Position numbers and translations under genes: made by a program
The notes under the pieces: model-generated
The model's database searches: none
Told to the model about the DNA's origin: nothing
Seen by the model: only the letters and a program-made list of their open reading frames with translations
In this document: positions 53,816-62,503 of the stretch, piece after piece
Layout: the number at the start of each line of letters is the position of its first letter
How positions within the stretch are numbered: position 1 is the stretch's first letter
Source: Streptomyces sp. HD
GTDB taxonomy: Bacteria > Actinomycetota > Actinomycetes > Streptomycetales > Streptomycetaceae
Length of the DNA: 64,000 nt
NCBI RefSeq assembly: GCF_028369295.1
Contig: NZ_JAQMYP010000014.1
Location: 116,953-180,952, forward strand
Direction of reading: 5' to 3'

Positions 53816-54610
53816 GTGAGCGGAGCCACGGGCGCCGGATCGTCCGGTACCTCGACCGGTCCTACGGCCGGTAAGGACACGGACGGCGGCGGCCGTGGCT
53901 CCGCCGCGCAGGCTGCGGACACGCACACCACCCAGCTGAAAGCGGTCAAGCCGCCTGCGAAGAACTCGCCCTCGCCCGACGCACCTGGATCCCAGGGGGG
54001 AACCGTGACGGACACCCGAGGCTCGCAGACCCAGCAGTATGCGGCCGGCGCGGCTCCGGGCGCCCAGCCCCAGCCCGCGGTGGCGCAGCCGCCGGCCCAC
54101 GCGCCGTCGACGTCGCCGCTGCCCGGGGAACGGCAGTCGCAGCAGGCCGCCGGGCCCTACCACCCGCCGCAGGCCTACCAGACGCCCGCTCCGGCGAGCA
54201 CGACGCGCAAGCCGCGCACAGGGGCGCGTACGGCGCCCCGCACCCGCAAGGCGCGCCTGCGGGTGGCCAAGGCCGACCCGTGGTCGGTGATGAAGGTCAG
54301 CTTCCTGCTCTCCATCGCGCTCGGCATCTGCACCATCGTCGCCTCGGCCGTCCTGTGGATGGTCATGGACGCGATGGGCGTCTTCTCGACGGTCGGCGGC
54401 ACGATCTCCGAGGCGACCGGCTCGAACGAGTCGAACGGCTTCGACCTGCAGTCCTTCCTGTCGCTGCCGCACGTGCTGATGTTCACGTCGATCATCGCCG
54501 TCATCGACGTCGTCCTCGCCACGGCGCTGGCGACACTCGGCGCGTTCATCTACAACCTGTCCGCCGGCTTCGTGGGCGGCGTCGAGCTGACGCTCGCGGA
54601 GGACGAGTGA
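53816..54610 (+). CDS. DUF3566 membrane protein
   Basis: A 264-residue protein with a long disordered Gly/Ser/Pro N-terminus (about 150 residues). The DUF3566 domain has two membrane helices (FLLSIALGICTIVASAVLWM and IIAVIDVVLATALATLGAFI). The mycobacterial counterpart of this place is Rv0007, a small membrane protein linked to cell division and growth; function here is inferred. The GTG at 53816 has AGGAGA at a good distance; another GTG 6 bases upstream is too close. Confidence 0.85.
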   Translation: MSGATGAGSSGTSTGPTAGKDTDGGGRGSAAQAADTHTTQLKAVKPPAKNSPSPDAPGSQGGTVTDTRGSQTQQYAAGAAPGAQPQPAVAQPPAHAPSTSPLPGERQSQQAAGPYHPPQAYQTPAPASTTRKPRTGARTAPRTRKARLRVAKADPWSVMKVSFLLSIALGICTIVASAVLWMVMDAMGVFSTVGGTISEATGSNESNGFDLQSFLSLPHVLMFTSIIAVIDVVLATALATLGAFIYNLSAGFVGGVELTLAEDE

Positions 54611-54667
54611 CCGTAGCCGCCCCATGGCGGTTTCAAACCTCCCCTGACGGAGCTCCGACAACCGATT

Positions 54668-54696
54668 TTGGGACTGCCCACCTCGTGCGCTAATCT
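54668..54696 (+). promoter_or_regulatory. Promoter of tRNA-Ile
   Basis: TTGGGA (54668-54673) and TAATCT (54691-54696) are separated by 17 bases and lie about 40 bases before the tRNA. Housekeeping type. Confidence 0.6.
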
Positions 54697-54736
54697 TCAG
54701 GAGTCAGCGCGCGGGACACACACCGCAGAGCGCGGC

Positions 54737-54810
54737 GGGGCTATAGCTCAGTTGGTTAGAGCGCATCCCTGATAAGGATGAGGCCACAGGTTCAAATCCT
54801 GTTAGCCCCA
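54737..54810 (+). tRNA. tRNA-Ile (anticodon GAT)
   Basis: 74 bases. Acceptor stem GGGGCTA/TAGCCCC, D-loop AGCTCAGTTGGTTAGAGC, anticodon arm CATCC-CTGATAA-GGATG, T-arm CAGG-TTCAAAT-CCTG, discriminator A. CCA is not encoded. Confidence 0.97.
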
Positions 54811-54817
54811 CATCGAG

Positions 54818-54849
54818 AAGGCCCCCAACCGGTCATGGTTGGGGGCCTT
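54818..54849 (+). terminator. tRNA-Ile terminator (copy 1 of a duplicated hairpin)
   Basis: AAGGCCCCCAACC (54818-54830) pairs with GGTTGGGGGCCTT (54837-54849), loop GGTCAT, followed by TGACGTC. Its core and downstream TGACGTC recur at 55408-55439. Confidence 0.9.
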
Positions 54850-55018
54850 TGACGTCACCGGGTGACATCAACCGGCGCGGGCCAGGTCAGGTGGGCGGTC
54901 CCGGTACCGGCATCCTCAGTACCGGCACCCTCGGACGTCTCAGGTACCCGCCGGAGCTCTCGTGGCCTTCACTGATCCAAACGCCTCGGCACGGGCCGGA
55001 GCAGAAGAAGGGCAGGCC

Positions 55019-55354
55019 ATGAAGAGCCTCTGGAAGCGCGCACTCGTCACCGGAACAGCGGGGATCGCTCTCGCCGGCGGAGTCGGTCTCGCGACCGCCT
55101 CACCCGCGGCGGCCGCGGAGGGCAACGTGCTGCAGTGCAACACCTGGATCGCGGACAATGTCGCCTACGGCAACTGCTACAACCCCGGGACGCAGCTGCA
55201 CGCGTTCTCCGTACGCGCCATCTGCGGCTGGTCCGCCGACGCTTACTCGAACTGGGTATATGTGACGCCGGGCACGAGCAGCAGTATCGGTATCGGCTGC
55301 GGCGCCCCGTGGAGCACCGGCGTCGGCGGCGTGGCGATCGAGTACGGCGGCTGA
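55019..55354 (+). CDS. Small secreted four-cysteine protein
   Basis: A 111-residue protein. Residues 1-35 are a clear Sec signal peptide (MKSLWKRALVTGTAGIALAG, cut after SPAAAA), leaving a mature protein of about 75 residues with four cysteines (LQCN, GNCY, AICG, GCGA), enough for two disulfides. I do not recognise a family. It resembles small extracellular Streptomyces proteins of unknown role. The ATG at 55019 follows AAGGGCAGGCC; earlier in-frame starts add 19 residues. It is bracketed by two near-identical hairpins. Confidence 0.7.
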   Translation: MKSLWKRALVTGTAGIALAGGVGLATASPAAAAEGNVLQCNTWIADNVAYGNCYNPGTQLHAFSVRAICGWSADAYSNWVYVTPGTSSSIGIGCGAPWSTGVGGVAIEYGG

Positions 55355-55407
55355 GCGTCCCGGACGCCCGGATCCATCAGAAGCCCGTCAGTACGCTGAG
55401 TTGCGCG

Positions 55408-55439
55408 AGAACCCCCAACCGATCACGGTTGGGGGTTCT
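55408..55439 (+). terminator. Terminator (copy 2 of the duplicated hairpin)
   Basis: AGAACCCCCAACC (55408-55420) pairs with GGTTGGGGGTTCT (55427-55439), loop GATCAC, and overlaps TGACGTC. The core CCCCCAACC-loop-GGTTGGGGG equals that at 54818-54849. Confidence 0.88.
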
Positions 55440-55490
55440 GACGTCTGCGGTGGCAGGGCGGTTGTCAGTGCCGGATGAGAGCCTGGCGGC

Positions 55491-56234
55491 ATGATCGTGG
55501 AACGGGCCTACGCGCATGTCGCCGAGGGCGAGCTGGAGGAGGGCAGCCAGTGGCCGTGGTCGGTGCCGTGTGTGCGGCAACTGCTGGACGACGGCCTCAG
55601 GTTCACCGCGCCGGTCACGTTCCTGGTGGGGGAGAACGGCTCGGGCAAGTCGACCCTGGTCGAGGCACTGGCGGAGGGGTTCGGCCTGGATTCCTGGGGC
55701 GGATCCGCGGGCTACCGGTACGCCAGTTGGCGTGAGCCTTCGGCACTGGGCGGGCGGATACGTTTCGAGGCGACAGCGGCCGGGCGTCGAATGTTGCGCG
55801 GGCCTCGTACGCGCCGCAGAGGCTTCTTCCTGCGGGCGGAGACGGCGCTGGACGCGCTGGGCCGGGAGCAGCAGACGGGAAGGCTGTCCGGGGCCGTGGA
55901 CGAGATGAGCCACGGCGAGGGCTTTCTGATGGCCTTCCGCGAGCGGTTCCGGGAGCCGGGACTGTACGTCCTGGACGAGCCCGAGGCCGCGCTGTCCTTC
56001 GCTTCCTGTCTTCAACTCGTCGGGCTGCTGCATGAACTGGGGCGTTCCGGTGCGCAGATCATCTGCGCCACGCACTCACCCGTGCTGACGGCGCTGCCCG
56101 GCGCCGAGATCATCGAGGTGGGCGACCACGGAATGCGTCCCGCCGGCTGGCGGGATCTGGAGCTCGTCGACCATTGGCGGCGCTACCTCAACGACCCGGG
56201 GGCCTACCTCCGGCACATCGTCGGAGGGGGATGA
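55491..56234 (+). CDS. AAA/ABC-type ATPase
   Basis: A 247-residue soluble ATPase related to the ABC/SMC heads. Walker A is GENGSGKST near residue 51, a signature-like MSHGEG lies near 138, and Walker B is LYVLDEPEAAL, followed by ICATHSPVL. It has no membrane partner in the window and lacks a coiled-coil insert, so it is not a transporter pair or full SMC. It matches a stand-alone AAA ATPase seen in Streptomyces; the function is unknown. Confidence 0.82.
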   Translation: MIVERAYAHVAEGELEEGSQWPWSVPCVRQLLDDGLRFTAPVTFLVGENGSGKSTLVEALAEGFGLDSWGGSAGYRYASWREPSALGGRIRFEATAAGRRMLRGPRTRRRGFFLRAETALDALGREQQTGRLSGAVDEMSHGEGFLMAFRERFREPGLYVLDEPEAALSFASCLQLVGLLHELGRSGAQIICATHSPVLTALPGAEIIEVGDHGMRPAGWRDLELVDHWRRYLNDPGAYLRHIVGGG

Positions 56235-56452
56235 GGTTCGCCGTGGGGGCCGACGTCATGAGAACTACGGCATGGCGTCGTGAAGCGGTACGGCAAGGAG
56301 GAACGGCATGCGGTGCTGCAGGAACGTACTGCCTGAGCGGTACTGCTTGAGCGGTGCTGTGTACGCAAGCTTGCTGTGACGGTGCTGTCTGGATAAGAGA
56401 CGCTGCAGTCGGAGCAGAGTGCTGACGGTTCGGTTCGGGGTGAGCCGGCGGG

Positions 56453-56830
56453 TCAGCGCTGGTGCGGTACGAGGGGCCGGTCCGGGTCGGCGGCGGAATC
56501 GCATCCACCGGTGTCCGAGGTGGCCGTGGCCGTTTCCGATTCCGTGAGCGGGCGGTGGCGGCAGCCGGGGGTCCTGCCGTGCGCCTCGGCTCGGATGCGC
56601 TGCTTCATCGTGGGGGGCAGCGATCTGGCGTAGGACCAGGCCCACTGGGGCGTCGCCGGGACCGTCACCTGGGTGTTGCGGTCGCTGTCGTCGCTGCCGG
56701 TCCTGCGCGACGTCTCGGTGTGCGCGACGGGTGCGGCGGAGCTGGTCGTGACGAATCCGAGCGCCGTGAACAGCGCGAGGAAGGCGGTGACGATGGTGGT
56801 CCACAGGTTCATGACCTTGTTCCTGGCCAT
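56453..56830 (-). CDS. Small exported protein, DUF6344-like
   Basis: A 125-residue protein with an N-terminal hydrophobic export segment (VTAFLALFTALGFVTTSSAA). The mature part includes SLPPTMKQRIRAEAHG and one cysteine pair. It resembles the Streptomyces DUF6344 family as I recall it; this is not confirmed. The ATG at 56830 follows GAGGG. It is leftward between two rightward genes. The 3' end reads PHQR. Confidence 0.6.
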   Translation of the reverse strand: MARNKVMNLWTTIVTAFLALFTALGFVTTSSAAPVAHTETSRRTGSDDSDRNTQVTVPATPQWAWSYARSLPPTMKQRIRAEAHGRTPGCRHRPLTESETATATSDTGGCDSAADPDRPLVPHQR

Positions 56831-57177
56831 GGTCCCTCACTTTCGGGTTGGGCGATTTGCGTACTTTCCTCATGATGTGTATGGGGGCCGCGAAGTCATG
56901 GACCGACGCCCGTGGCGCGTCGATCTTCAGATGAACACCACTCGGATGGAGGAAAGAAGCCCGGAAAGTGCCTGAAGTTGCGGGAAGCGCCAGGAAGGGG
57001 GGCAAAGTCACTGTCTGTCGGGATGTGATCACCCTCCGATCGGAGCGGCGCCATCCGCTTCTACTGCGCTGTTCCGGACGGCAGTTGAGGCCCGACGTAG
57101 GTCACCGATCGGTATCGGTCGGTGTGTATAGTCGGGCGCCAGAGGTCCCCTACGTCAAGGAAAGACGAGGTCGCGCG
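56831..57177. other. Gap upstream of the DLW-39 gene
   Basis: 347 bp without a gene that I can support. TATAGT at 57127-57132 is a good -10 for the DLW-39 gene, 46 bases upstream of its start, with a run of CGGT repeats before it (about 57105-57123). I see nothing else. Confidence 0.5.
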
Positions 57178-57306
57178 GTGAAGAAGCTTCTCCTGGTCGC
57201 ACTGGCCGCCATCGGCGGGCTCCTCGTGTACCGCCAGATCCAGGCGGATCGCGCCGAGCAGGATCTGTGGACGGAGGCGACTGACTCCGTGCCCACGGGT
57301 TCGTGA
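57178..57306 (+). CDS. DLW-39 family small protein
   Basis: A 42-residue protein starting at GTG. A single hydrophobic helix (KKLLLVALAAIGGLLVYRQI) is followed by the hallmark QDLWTEATD. It fits the actinobacterial DLW-39 family of tiny membrane proteins that lie near gyrA; role unknown. The start follows AAAGACGAGG. A terminator lies at 57332-57357. Confidence 0.85.
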   Translation: MKKLLLVALAAIGGLLVYRQIQADRAEQDLWTEATDSVPTGS

Positions 57307-57607
57307 GCCACTACATCGGAATCTGAAGCAGACCCCGGCCGCCGCTGCGGTCGGGGTTTTGTGTGTCCAGGCTCCTTCCTGCCGGCGGCTTCTGTGGTGC
57401 GGGGCGCTGTGCAGTGGCGTGGCTTCGAGTTGCAGGGGCCGGTCGGATGCCTTAGACCCGGGCGTTTCGGACGGCCGTACGGAATGCGTGGGTGACGCGC
57501 GGCCGGGCTGGGCAGGATGGGCGACGTCCGTGGTCCGGTGAGGGCCACGGATCGGTGACGTCCATGGCCAGGCGCGGCCATGTTCCGGTGACAACGAGGG
57601 GTGGCGC
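57307..57607. other. Gap after DLW-39
   Basis: 301 bp. It holds the DLW-39 terminator and, at its right end, the likely promoter of the next gene. Nothing else is seen. Confidence 0.45.
57332..57357 (+). terminator. DLW-39 terminator
   Basis: ACCCCGGCCG (57332-57341) pairs with CGGTCGGGGT (57348-57357) with one mismatch, followed by TTT. Confidence 0.8.
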
Positions 57608-58951
57608 GTGATGGGGCGGCGGCGTATGGCGTGGTGGCGCCGCGAGAGGGTGCGGCGTGCTCATCCCCTGCGCTCGGCACGCGCGCGTGCCGCCCTCGTA
57701 GGAGCGGCGCTGCTGGTGGGTACGTCGGCCGCCCTGCCGGGCCACCCCGCGCTCGCGGCCGGGATCCCGAGCTCCTACGCCTTCGCGCCGGACGCCCGTC
57801 CCGTCACGGGTGCGACGAGCCCGACGGACGCCCCGCCCCTCGCGCCCGGCGCGACGTACAAGAGCTCCCTGCCGAGCAGCGGAGAGATCTACTACAGCCT
57901 CGATCTCGACGCCACGTCCGACACGTACATCTCCGTGACGGCGGTCCCCCCTCCCGGCGACGTCCCCGCGAACGACGGCATCAAGGTGGCCGTGGAGGAC
58001 ACGGAAGGTCATTCCTGCTCCTCCGAATCGAAGACCTTCGGCCTCGTCGGCAGCGCCCGCCCGATCGCGGTGTGGGCCGCCCGCGAGGTCTCCGGCAGCC
58101 GCCCTCGCTGCAAGAGCGCCGGTACCTACCGCGTGATCGTCAAACGCGTCGCTAGGGCGGACTCCGCGCCGGGCGCCTGGGACCTGGAGCTCTTCACCAC
58201 CTCGGAGCCGCCCCTGAAGCAGACCGGTGCGACGAGCGCCCCCGAGGCCTGGAACTCCGCCACACCGGACCCCCTCACCGGCGAGAGCGTGCGCCGTGCG
58301 GGAGGCTCCGGCTTCGCCTCGGCGGCAACCGTCGGCCAGGGCCTCTGGAGTTCCGACATCAAGCCCGGCCAATCGCTCTTCTACAAGGTCCCCCTCGACT
58401 GGGGCCGCCAGCTGTACGCCACCGCCGAACTGGGCGATTCGAGCAGCGGCGACCGCAACGTGAGCAGCGCCTTGGCCGTCGCGCTCTACAACCCCGCGCG
58501 CGGCCTCGTCGACGACGCGAGCACCGGCTACCAAGGCCGCCGACGGGCCGTCGAACTCGATCCCCTGCCGCCGGTCGCTTACGAGAACCGGTACGCCATC
58601 CCCGACGGGACCAGCAACGTGCGGTTCGCGGGGGCCTACTACCTCGTGGTGCACCTCGCTGCCGAGGTGGCCGAGAAGTACGGCGAAGGGCCGCTCGGGC
58701 TGACGCTGAGCGTGCAGGTGGAGGGTACGGCGCAGCCCGGGCCCGAGTATGCGGGGAAGCCCGAGCCGGAGGGCGTCTTCGAGGTTTCGGCGGGCGATCG
58801 GGCGGCGGCTGCGGGGGGTGCGGTCGGGGGTGACGGTGACGACGCCGCGATGACCGTACTCGCGGTGAGTGGGATCGGGGCCGGGACTGTGGTGTTGGTG
58901 GTGCTGGGGGTGTGGGCTGTGGTGGCGCGGCGGAGGGTTGGGGCCTGGTAG
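57608..58951 (+). CDS. Secreted, membrane-anchored protein of unknown function
   Basis: A 447-residue protein. A twin-arginine-like basic start (RRRMAWWRRERVRR) leads to a long hydrophobic segment (AALVGAALLVGTSAALPG), a signal peptide likely cut near ALAA. An extracytoplasmic region of about 340 residues is made of two beta-rich halves, each starting with a G-x-x-Y/FYKV-like strand (GEIYYSLDLDATSD; GQSLFYKVPLDWG). A C-terminal helix (MTVLAVSGIGAGTVVLVVLG) and a short basic tail anchor it. The repeated half suggests tandem carbohydrate-binding-like domains, but I cannot name a family. It starts at GTG 57608, with ATG 57611 next. Confidence 0.75.
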   Translation: MMGRRRMAWWRRERVRRAHPLRSARARAALVGAALLVGTSAALPGHPALAAGIPSSYAFAPDARPVTGATSPTDAPPLAPGATYKSSLPSSGEIYYSLDLDATSDTYISVTAVPPPGDVPANDGIKVAVEDTEGHSCSSESKTFGLVGSARPIAVWAAREVSGSRPRCKSAGTYRVIVKRVARADSAPGAWDLELFTTSEPPLKQTGATSAPEAWNSATPDPLTGESVRRAGGSGFASAATVGQGLWSSDIKPGQSLFYKVPLDWGRQLYATAELGDSSSGDRNVSSALAVALYNPARGLVDDASTGYQGRRRAVELDPLPPVAYENRYAIPDGTSNVRFAGAYYLVVHLAAEVAEKYGEGPLGLTLSVQVEGTAQPGPEYAGKPEPEGVFEVSAGDRAAAAGGAVGGDGDDAAMTVLAVSGIGAGTVVLVVLGVWAVVARRRVGAW

Positions 58952-59053
58952 TTGGTGGGGCCGGGCGGGCCTGTGGTCTGGTGGGGGGTGGGGGGAGCTG
59001 CGGGTTTTTGTCTGCGGGGATGCGCATGCTCTGTCGCCCTGAACCTCCAGAAG

Positions 59054-59133
59054 CGTCGAATCCCAGGGGCCTCGAATCCCGGAAGCCTCGAATCCCGGAA
59101 GCTCCGAACTCCAGGGGCCTCGAATCCCAGAAA
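59054..59133. repeat. Five tandem copies of a 16-bp repeat
   Basis: Units at 59054-59069, 59070-59085, 59086-59101, 59102-59117 and 59118-59133 resemble CCTCGAATCCCGGAAG; copies 2 and 3 are identical. It lies in the 257-bp gap between two convergent genes. The array has no spacers, so it is not CRISPR. Confidence 0.85.
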
Positions 59134-59208
59134 ACCCGAGGGCCGAGGGCCCCAGGGATTGAGCTCGGCAGGGTCCGTCGGCTCGGGGCCCTCGGCGGCT
59201 CGGCAATG

Positions 59209-60939
59209 TCAGATGTGGGCCAGCGCCCAGAACCCCACGGCGTAGCAGGCCAGGGCCAGCAGCAGGAGCGGGACCGTCACCTTGGCAGGCGGACCGGGGC
59301 GGCGTGCGGCGCGGCGGGCGGCTCGGCGGCCGCCATGGCGGTGCGGCTGCGGAACTGAGGGTGCCGAAGGTGGAACCTGCGGGCTCTGGGCGGTGTACGA
59401 AGCAGTAGGGGCATCGACGTGCTGGTGTTGCGTCGGCGTCGAGGGCTGGGCCGGGTACTGCGGTGTGTGCGAATGGGGGGAGGACAGGACGTGGGTGGTG
59501 TCGTAGGGGGAGAAGCGAGCGGAGTGGTGCTCGGCGTCCTGGTGGGCCTGGGCCTGGGCCTTCGCCCGTGGCTGCGCATGTGGCTGTGGCCTGGGCGTTT
59601 GAGGAGTGGAGCCGGTGTCCTGAGGCGGTGGCAGATGGAAGCTGCCGGTGTCCGACATGCTGCCGGGCCCGCTGCCGTCGCCGGGCCGCGAGGGGACGGA
59701 CGGCTCCTGGGCAGCCTGCGGTCGGAATCCGGGCGGGGGTGGAGGCGGGGGTGTCCGCGGAGCAGGCATGGACTGGGACGCCGTCACCCCAGAGGCTGGG
59801 GTCGGCCCGGCCACGCCGTGGCGCGGATCGCTCGACGCGGGGCCGGATCCGGTGCCGAACGACCCGGACCCACCGCCCAGCGGTGCGGAGCCGATGCCGC
59901 TGCCTGCCGGCCCGACACCTGCCCCTCCCGGGCCGCCACCCGCCGATCCGGAGCCGCCACCCGTCCCACCGGTTCCGGAACCCGCACCCGAACCCGCACG
60001 GGCACCCGTGCCGAACTGCCGGGAACCGCTCCGGCCCCCTTCGACCCCCGGAGCCGGTTTCAGCGGCCCCTCCTGCGCGTACCCCGGTGGCAGTGGCCCG
60101 AGTTGGTCGAAGATCTCGATCATCTCGTCGTCGGGGCCGGGTTCCGGCAGGAGCTCCGCGGCCGAGGCGAGGGCCTTGCGCGCCCCCGTGGCCGTGCGGA
60201 ACCGCGCATGCGGATCCGGCTGCACCAGCGAGGCCACGACCTGCCACAGCGGCTCAGGAATGCCCTTGGGCGCACTGGGAGTTCCGTGCGCGGCGAAGTA
60301 CTGGATGAGCGCCTTGGCATCCGGCTTGGCGCCCTCCAGCAGATACAGCGCCACCAGCCCTACGGCGAACAGGTCGGCCGGAAAGTCCGGTTCCGCGCCC
60401 ATGAGTTGCTCGGGCGCGAGGTAACCGGGCGTCCCCACCACGAGATTGGTCTCGGTCAGCCGGGGCTCGCCCAGGCGCATGGCGATGCCGAAGTCGGACA
60501 GGCGTAGCCGCGGACGCGCCGTGCCGGTGGCCTCCAGGAGCAGGTTGGCAGGCTTGATGTCGCGGTGGACGACGCCCTCCGCGTGCACCGCGGCCAGCCC
60601 GGCGAGGAGCTGATCGAGGAGCGTGCAGACGAAAGAGGGCGGCAAGGGGCCGTAGTCCCCGATGAGGTGGACCAACGAACCGCCGGCCACCAGGTCCATG
60701 GTGAACAGGACCTTGTCGTCGTCGGCGGCCCAGCTGGCGGGCGCGAGTACATGGGGGTGATCGATCCGCAGCGCCTGTTCGCGGACGAACCGCAGCAGCG
60801 AGTGCGCGTCGCTCTGCTGCAGCACCTTGGCGGCCACATACCGACGACGGCGGTGGTCCCAGGCACGCCAGACGGCGCCGACGCCCCCGCGTCCGATCGG
60901 ATCGACCAGTTCGTACCGGCCGGCGAAGACCTCACCCAT
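59209..60939 (-). CDS. Serine/threonine protein kinase, tail-anchored
   Basis: A 576-residue kinase. The catalytic domain covers residues 1-270: Gly loop GRGGVGAV, AAKVL lysine, HRDIKPANLL, DFG, APEQL, so it is active. About 260 residues of Gly/Pro/Gln-rich disordered linker follow, and a last helix (VTVPLLLLALACYAVGFWAL) ends the protein, so the kinase faces the cytoplasm with no extracellular sensor such as PASTA. It lies 203 bases downstream of the XRE-type gene on the same strand. Confidence 0.93.
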   Translation of the reverse strand: MGEVFAGRYELVDPIGRGGVGAVWRAWDHRRRRYVAAKVLQQSDAHSLLRFVREQALRIDHPHVLAPASWAADDDKVLFTMDLVAGGSLVHLIGDYGPLPPSFVCTLLDQLLAGLAAVHAEGVVHRDIKPANLLLEATGTARPRLRLSDFGIAMRLGEPRLTETNLVVGTPGYLAPEQLMGAEPDFPADLFAVGLVALYLLEGAKPDAKALIQYFAAHGTPSAPKGIPEPLWQVVASLVQPDPHARFRTATGARKALASAAELLPEPGPDDEMIEIFDQLGPLPPGYAQEGPLKPAPGVEGGRSGSRQFGTGARAGSGAGSGTGGTGGGSGSAGGGPGGAGVGPAGSGIGSAPLGGGSGSFGTGSGPASSDPRHGVAGPTPASGVTASQSMPAPRTPPPPPPPGFRPQAAQEPSVPSRPGDGSGPGSMSDTGSFHLPPPQDTGSTPQTPRPQPHAQPRAKAQAQAHQDAEHHSARFSPYDTTHVLSSPHSHTPQYPAQPSTPTQHQHVDAPTASYTAQSPQVPPSAPSVPQPHRHGGRRAARRAARRPGPPAKVTVPLLLLALACYAVGFWALAHI

Positions 60940-61142
60940 GGCTGTGCGTCGCTCCTCCCCCTTCGGTTACCCCCCTTGCCTCCCCCTCCACGAGCGATAC
61001 GACTCCCCCTCGCTCGACCGCATTGGCGGGCTCCCCCGTGCCGCCATGGCGGACCCCCGCCTCCCCGGCCTGCTGCGCGCCCGTCAGGACGCGGGCCGCC
61101 GACCCGGCTGCCGAACCCCCTTCGGCGAACCGGGCCTCGGGG

Positions 61143-61691
61143 TCAGTTCTGGTGGGACTGGTAGTGCGCGACCGCGTCGGAGGTGCGTCCGGCGCCGTAC
61201 ACCCGGAGGAACTCTGCCAGTTCCGGGTGGGTCGGGGCGAGAGTGTCCGCGGCTTCGATGATGTCTCCCGCGGCAGCCACCGAGCGCAGCAGCGACTGGA
61301 TCTCGCGGACCACCCGCTTGACCGTGGGCGCCCCCGAACTGCTCGTCGTCTGTGTGGTGTTGCTGAGCACCGATCCCCCTTGAGACTTCTTGATCTCCTC
61401 CATGCGCTCGGTGGCCTCGGCCGCGCTCACGCTGCCGTCCGCGACCTGCCCCGCCAGGTCCTGCAGCAGCTGCACCCGCTGGACCACGGCGGGATTGCCG
61501 ATCTTCGCCCGCTGGCCGCTCATCAGCTGCGACAACATCGGTGCGGACAGTCCCAGTACCCCCGCGAGACGAGCCTGGTTGAGACCAAGATCGTCGATGA
61601 GCTTACGGAAGAGCGCCCCCAGCGGCTCCCCGTACCAGTTCCGCTGCAGTTCCCGCGCTCTTGCGGTGGCTTCCTGCTGTGCGGCGTCCAT
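61143..61691 (-). CDS. XRE-type DNA-binding regulator
   Basis: A 182-residue protein. A helix-turn-helix lies at about 30-60 (ARLAGVLGLSAPMLSQLM), with a C-terminal helical part (VKRVVREIQSLLRSVAAAGD). The N-terminus MDAAQQEATARARELQRNWY is typical of a conserved Streptomyces single-copy regulator near this tRNA-Ala. The target is unknown. The start at 61691 follows GGGGAG. A close downstream kinase suggests phosphorylation, which is inference. Confidence 0.85.
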   Translation of the reverse strand: MDAAQQEATARARELQRNWYGEPLGALFRKLIDDLGLNQARLAGVLGLSAPMLSQLMSGQRAKIGNPAVVQRVQLLQDLAGQVADGSVSAAEATERMEEIKKSQGGSVLSNTTQTTSSSGAPTVKRVVREIQSLLRSVAAAGDIIEAADTLAPTHPELAEFLRVYGAGRTSDAVAHYQSHQN

Positions 61692-61873
61692 TGCGTCTCC
61701 CCATCGCTTCCCCATGAACCGTGGTTCGCTGTAGCGAACCACGCCGAGCATCTTACGGAGAGTGGTCGTTCGTCGGGACCCCCAATCTTTTTGCGAGATA
61801 CGGGGGGCGACCCGGTACTCTGGTCTGCGGCGCCCTCCGGAATGCGGTTCCTCCGGCTGGACGCTTCTCTTCC

Positions 61874-61946
61874 GGGGCCTTAGCTCAGTTGGTAGAGCGC
61901 TGTCTTTGCATGGCAGATGTCAGGGGTTCGACTCCCCTAGGCTCCA
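61874..61946 (+). tRNA. tRNA-Ala (anticodon TGC)
   Basis: 73 bases. Acceptor stem GGGGCCT/AGGCTCC with one G-U pair, D-arm AGCTCAGTTGGTAGAGC, anticodon loop TTTGCAT, T-arm AGGGG-TTCGACT-CCCCT, discriminator A. CCA is incomplete in the DNA. Confidence 0.96.
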
Positions 61947-61952
61947 CCTGTG

Positions 61953-61994
61953 ATAGCCCCTCTGACCTGCGGAAACGCGGATCAGAGGGGCTAT
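61953..61994 (+). terminator. tRNA-Ala terminator
   Basis: ATAGCCCCTCTGA (61953-61965) pairs with TCAGAGGGGCTAT (61982-61994), followed by TTTC. The 16-base loop can fold further. Confidence 0.9.
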
Positions 61995-62065
61995 TTTCGT
62001 GCTGCGGTAGCTTCTGGAGCCCTGATTCATCGGGTTTGCGGGCGACCTCTCTCCCTGGGGTTCCC

Positions 62066-62497
62066 CTAGGCCTGCGTGGCGTGAGGACGTCCGGAGAGAG
62101 CTCCTGGCGCTCCGCCGGGACTGGTGTGGTCGCTGCGTGATCGGGCGGCGAAGTGATCTTGGACAGTGATGGCGTAGCCGCGAGAGCACCACGATCGGCA
62201 GAGTCGAGGGCACCGGCCGGGCCGGGCCGAGAACTCTCCCGCTGTTCTGTAGTCGGCTTCCTGGTGGCGCAAGCCGCGTACGGAGCCGAGGGTGATCAGG
62301 CTGTCGGCCTCCAGGGATGGGTCGCCCACCGTAGTGGCCGAGGCGGTGTCGGGCCATGGCACGGTTGGCCGGGGGGCCGATGGCGCCCGGTGGTCGGTCG
62401 TTTGCGTGGCATGTCTCGATTGCTTCCGTTATGCGGTCCACTGCCTGGTTGAACTCGCCGAGATACGCGTGGCACAGATCGTTCGCTGCTGGGAGAC
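62066..62497 (-). pseudogene. Frameshifted TPR-regulator remnant
   Basis: Two adjacent minus-strand frames carry parts of one TPR region. The first reads GEFNQAVDRITEAIETC (about 62410-62460) and RAMARHRLGHY. A change of frame then gives GDPSLEADSLITLGSVRG (about 62277-62327), and the match fades after HQEADYRT. This pattern matches the TPR end of AfsR/SARP- or NB-ARC-like regulators. No intact start or DNA-binding domain remains. It lies between tRNA-Ala and the ABC exporter, so it may mark the edge of an acquired segment. Confidence 0.6.
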
Positions 62498-62503
62498 AGG
62501 TGG

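Noticed and set aside
59054..59133. CRISPR array
   Set aside because: The units are contiguous without spacers and no cas genes are present in the window.
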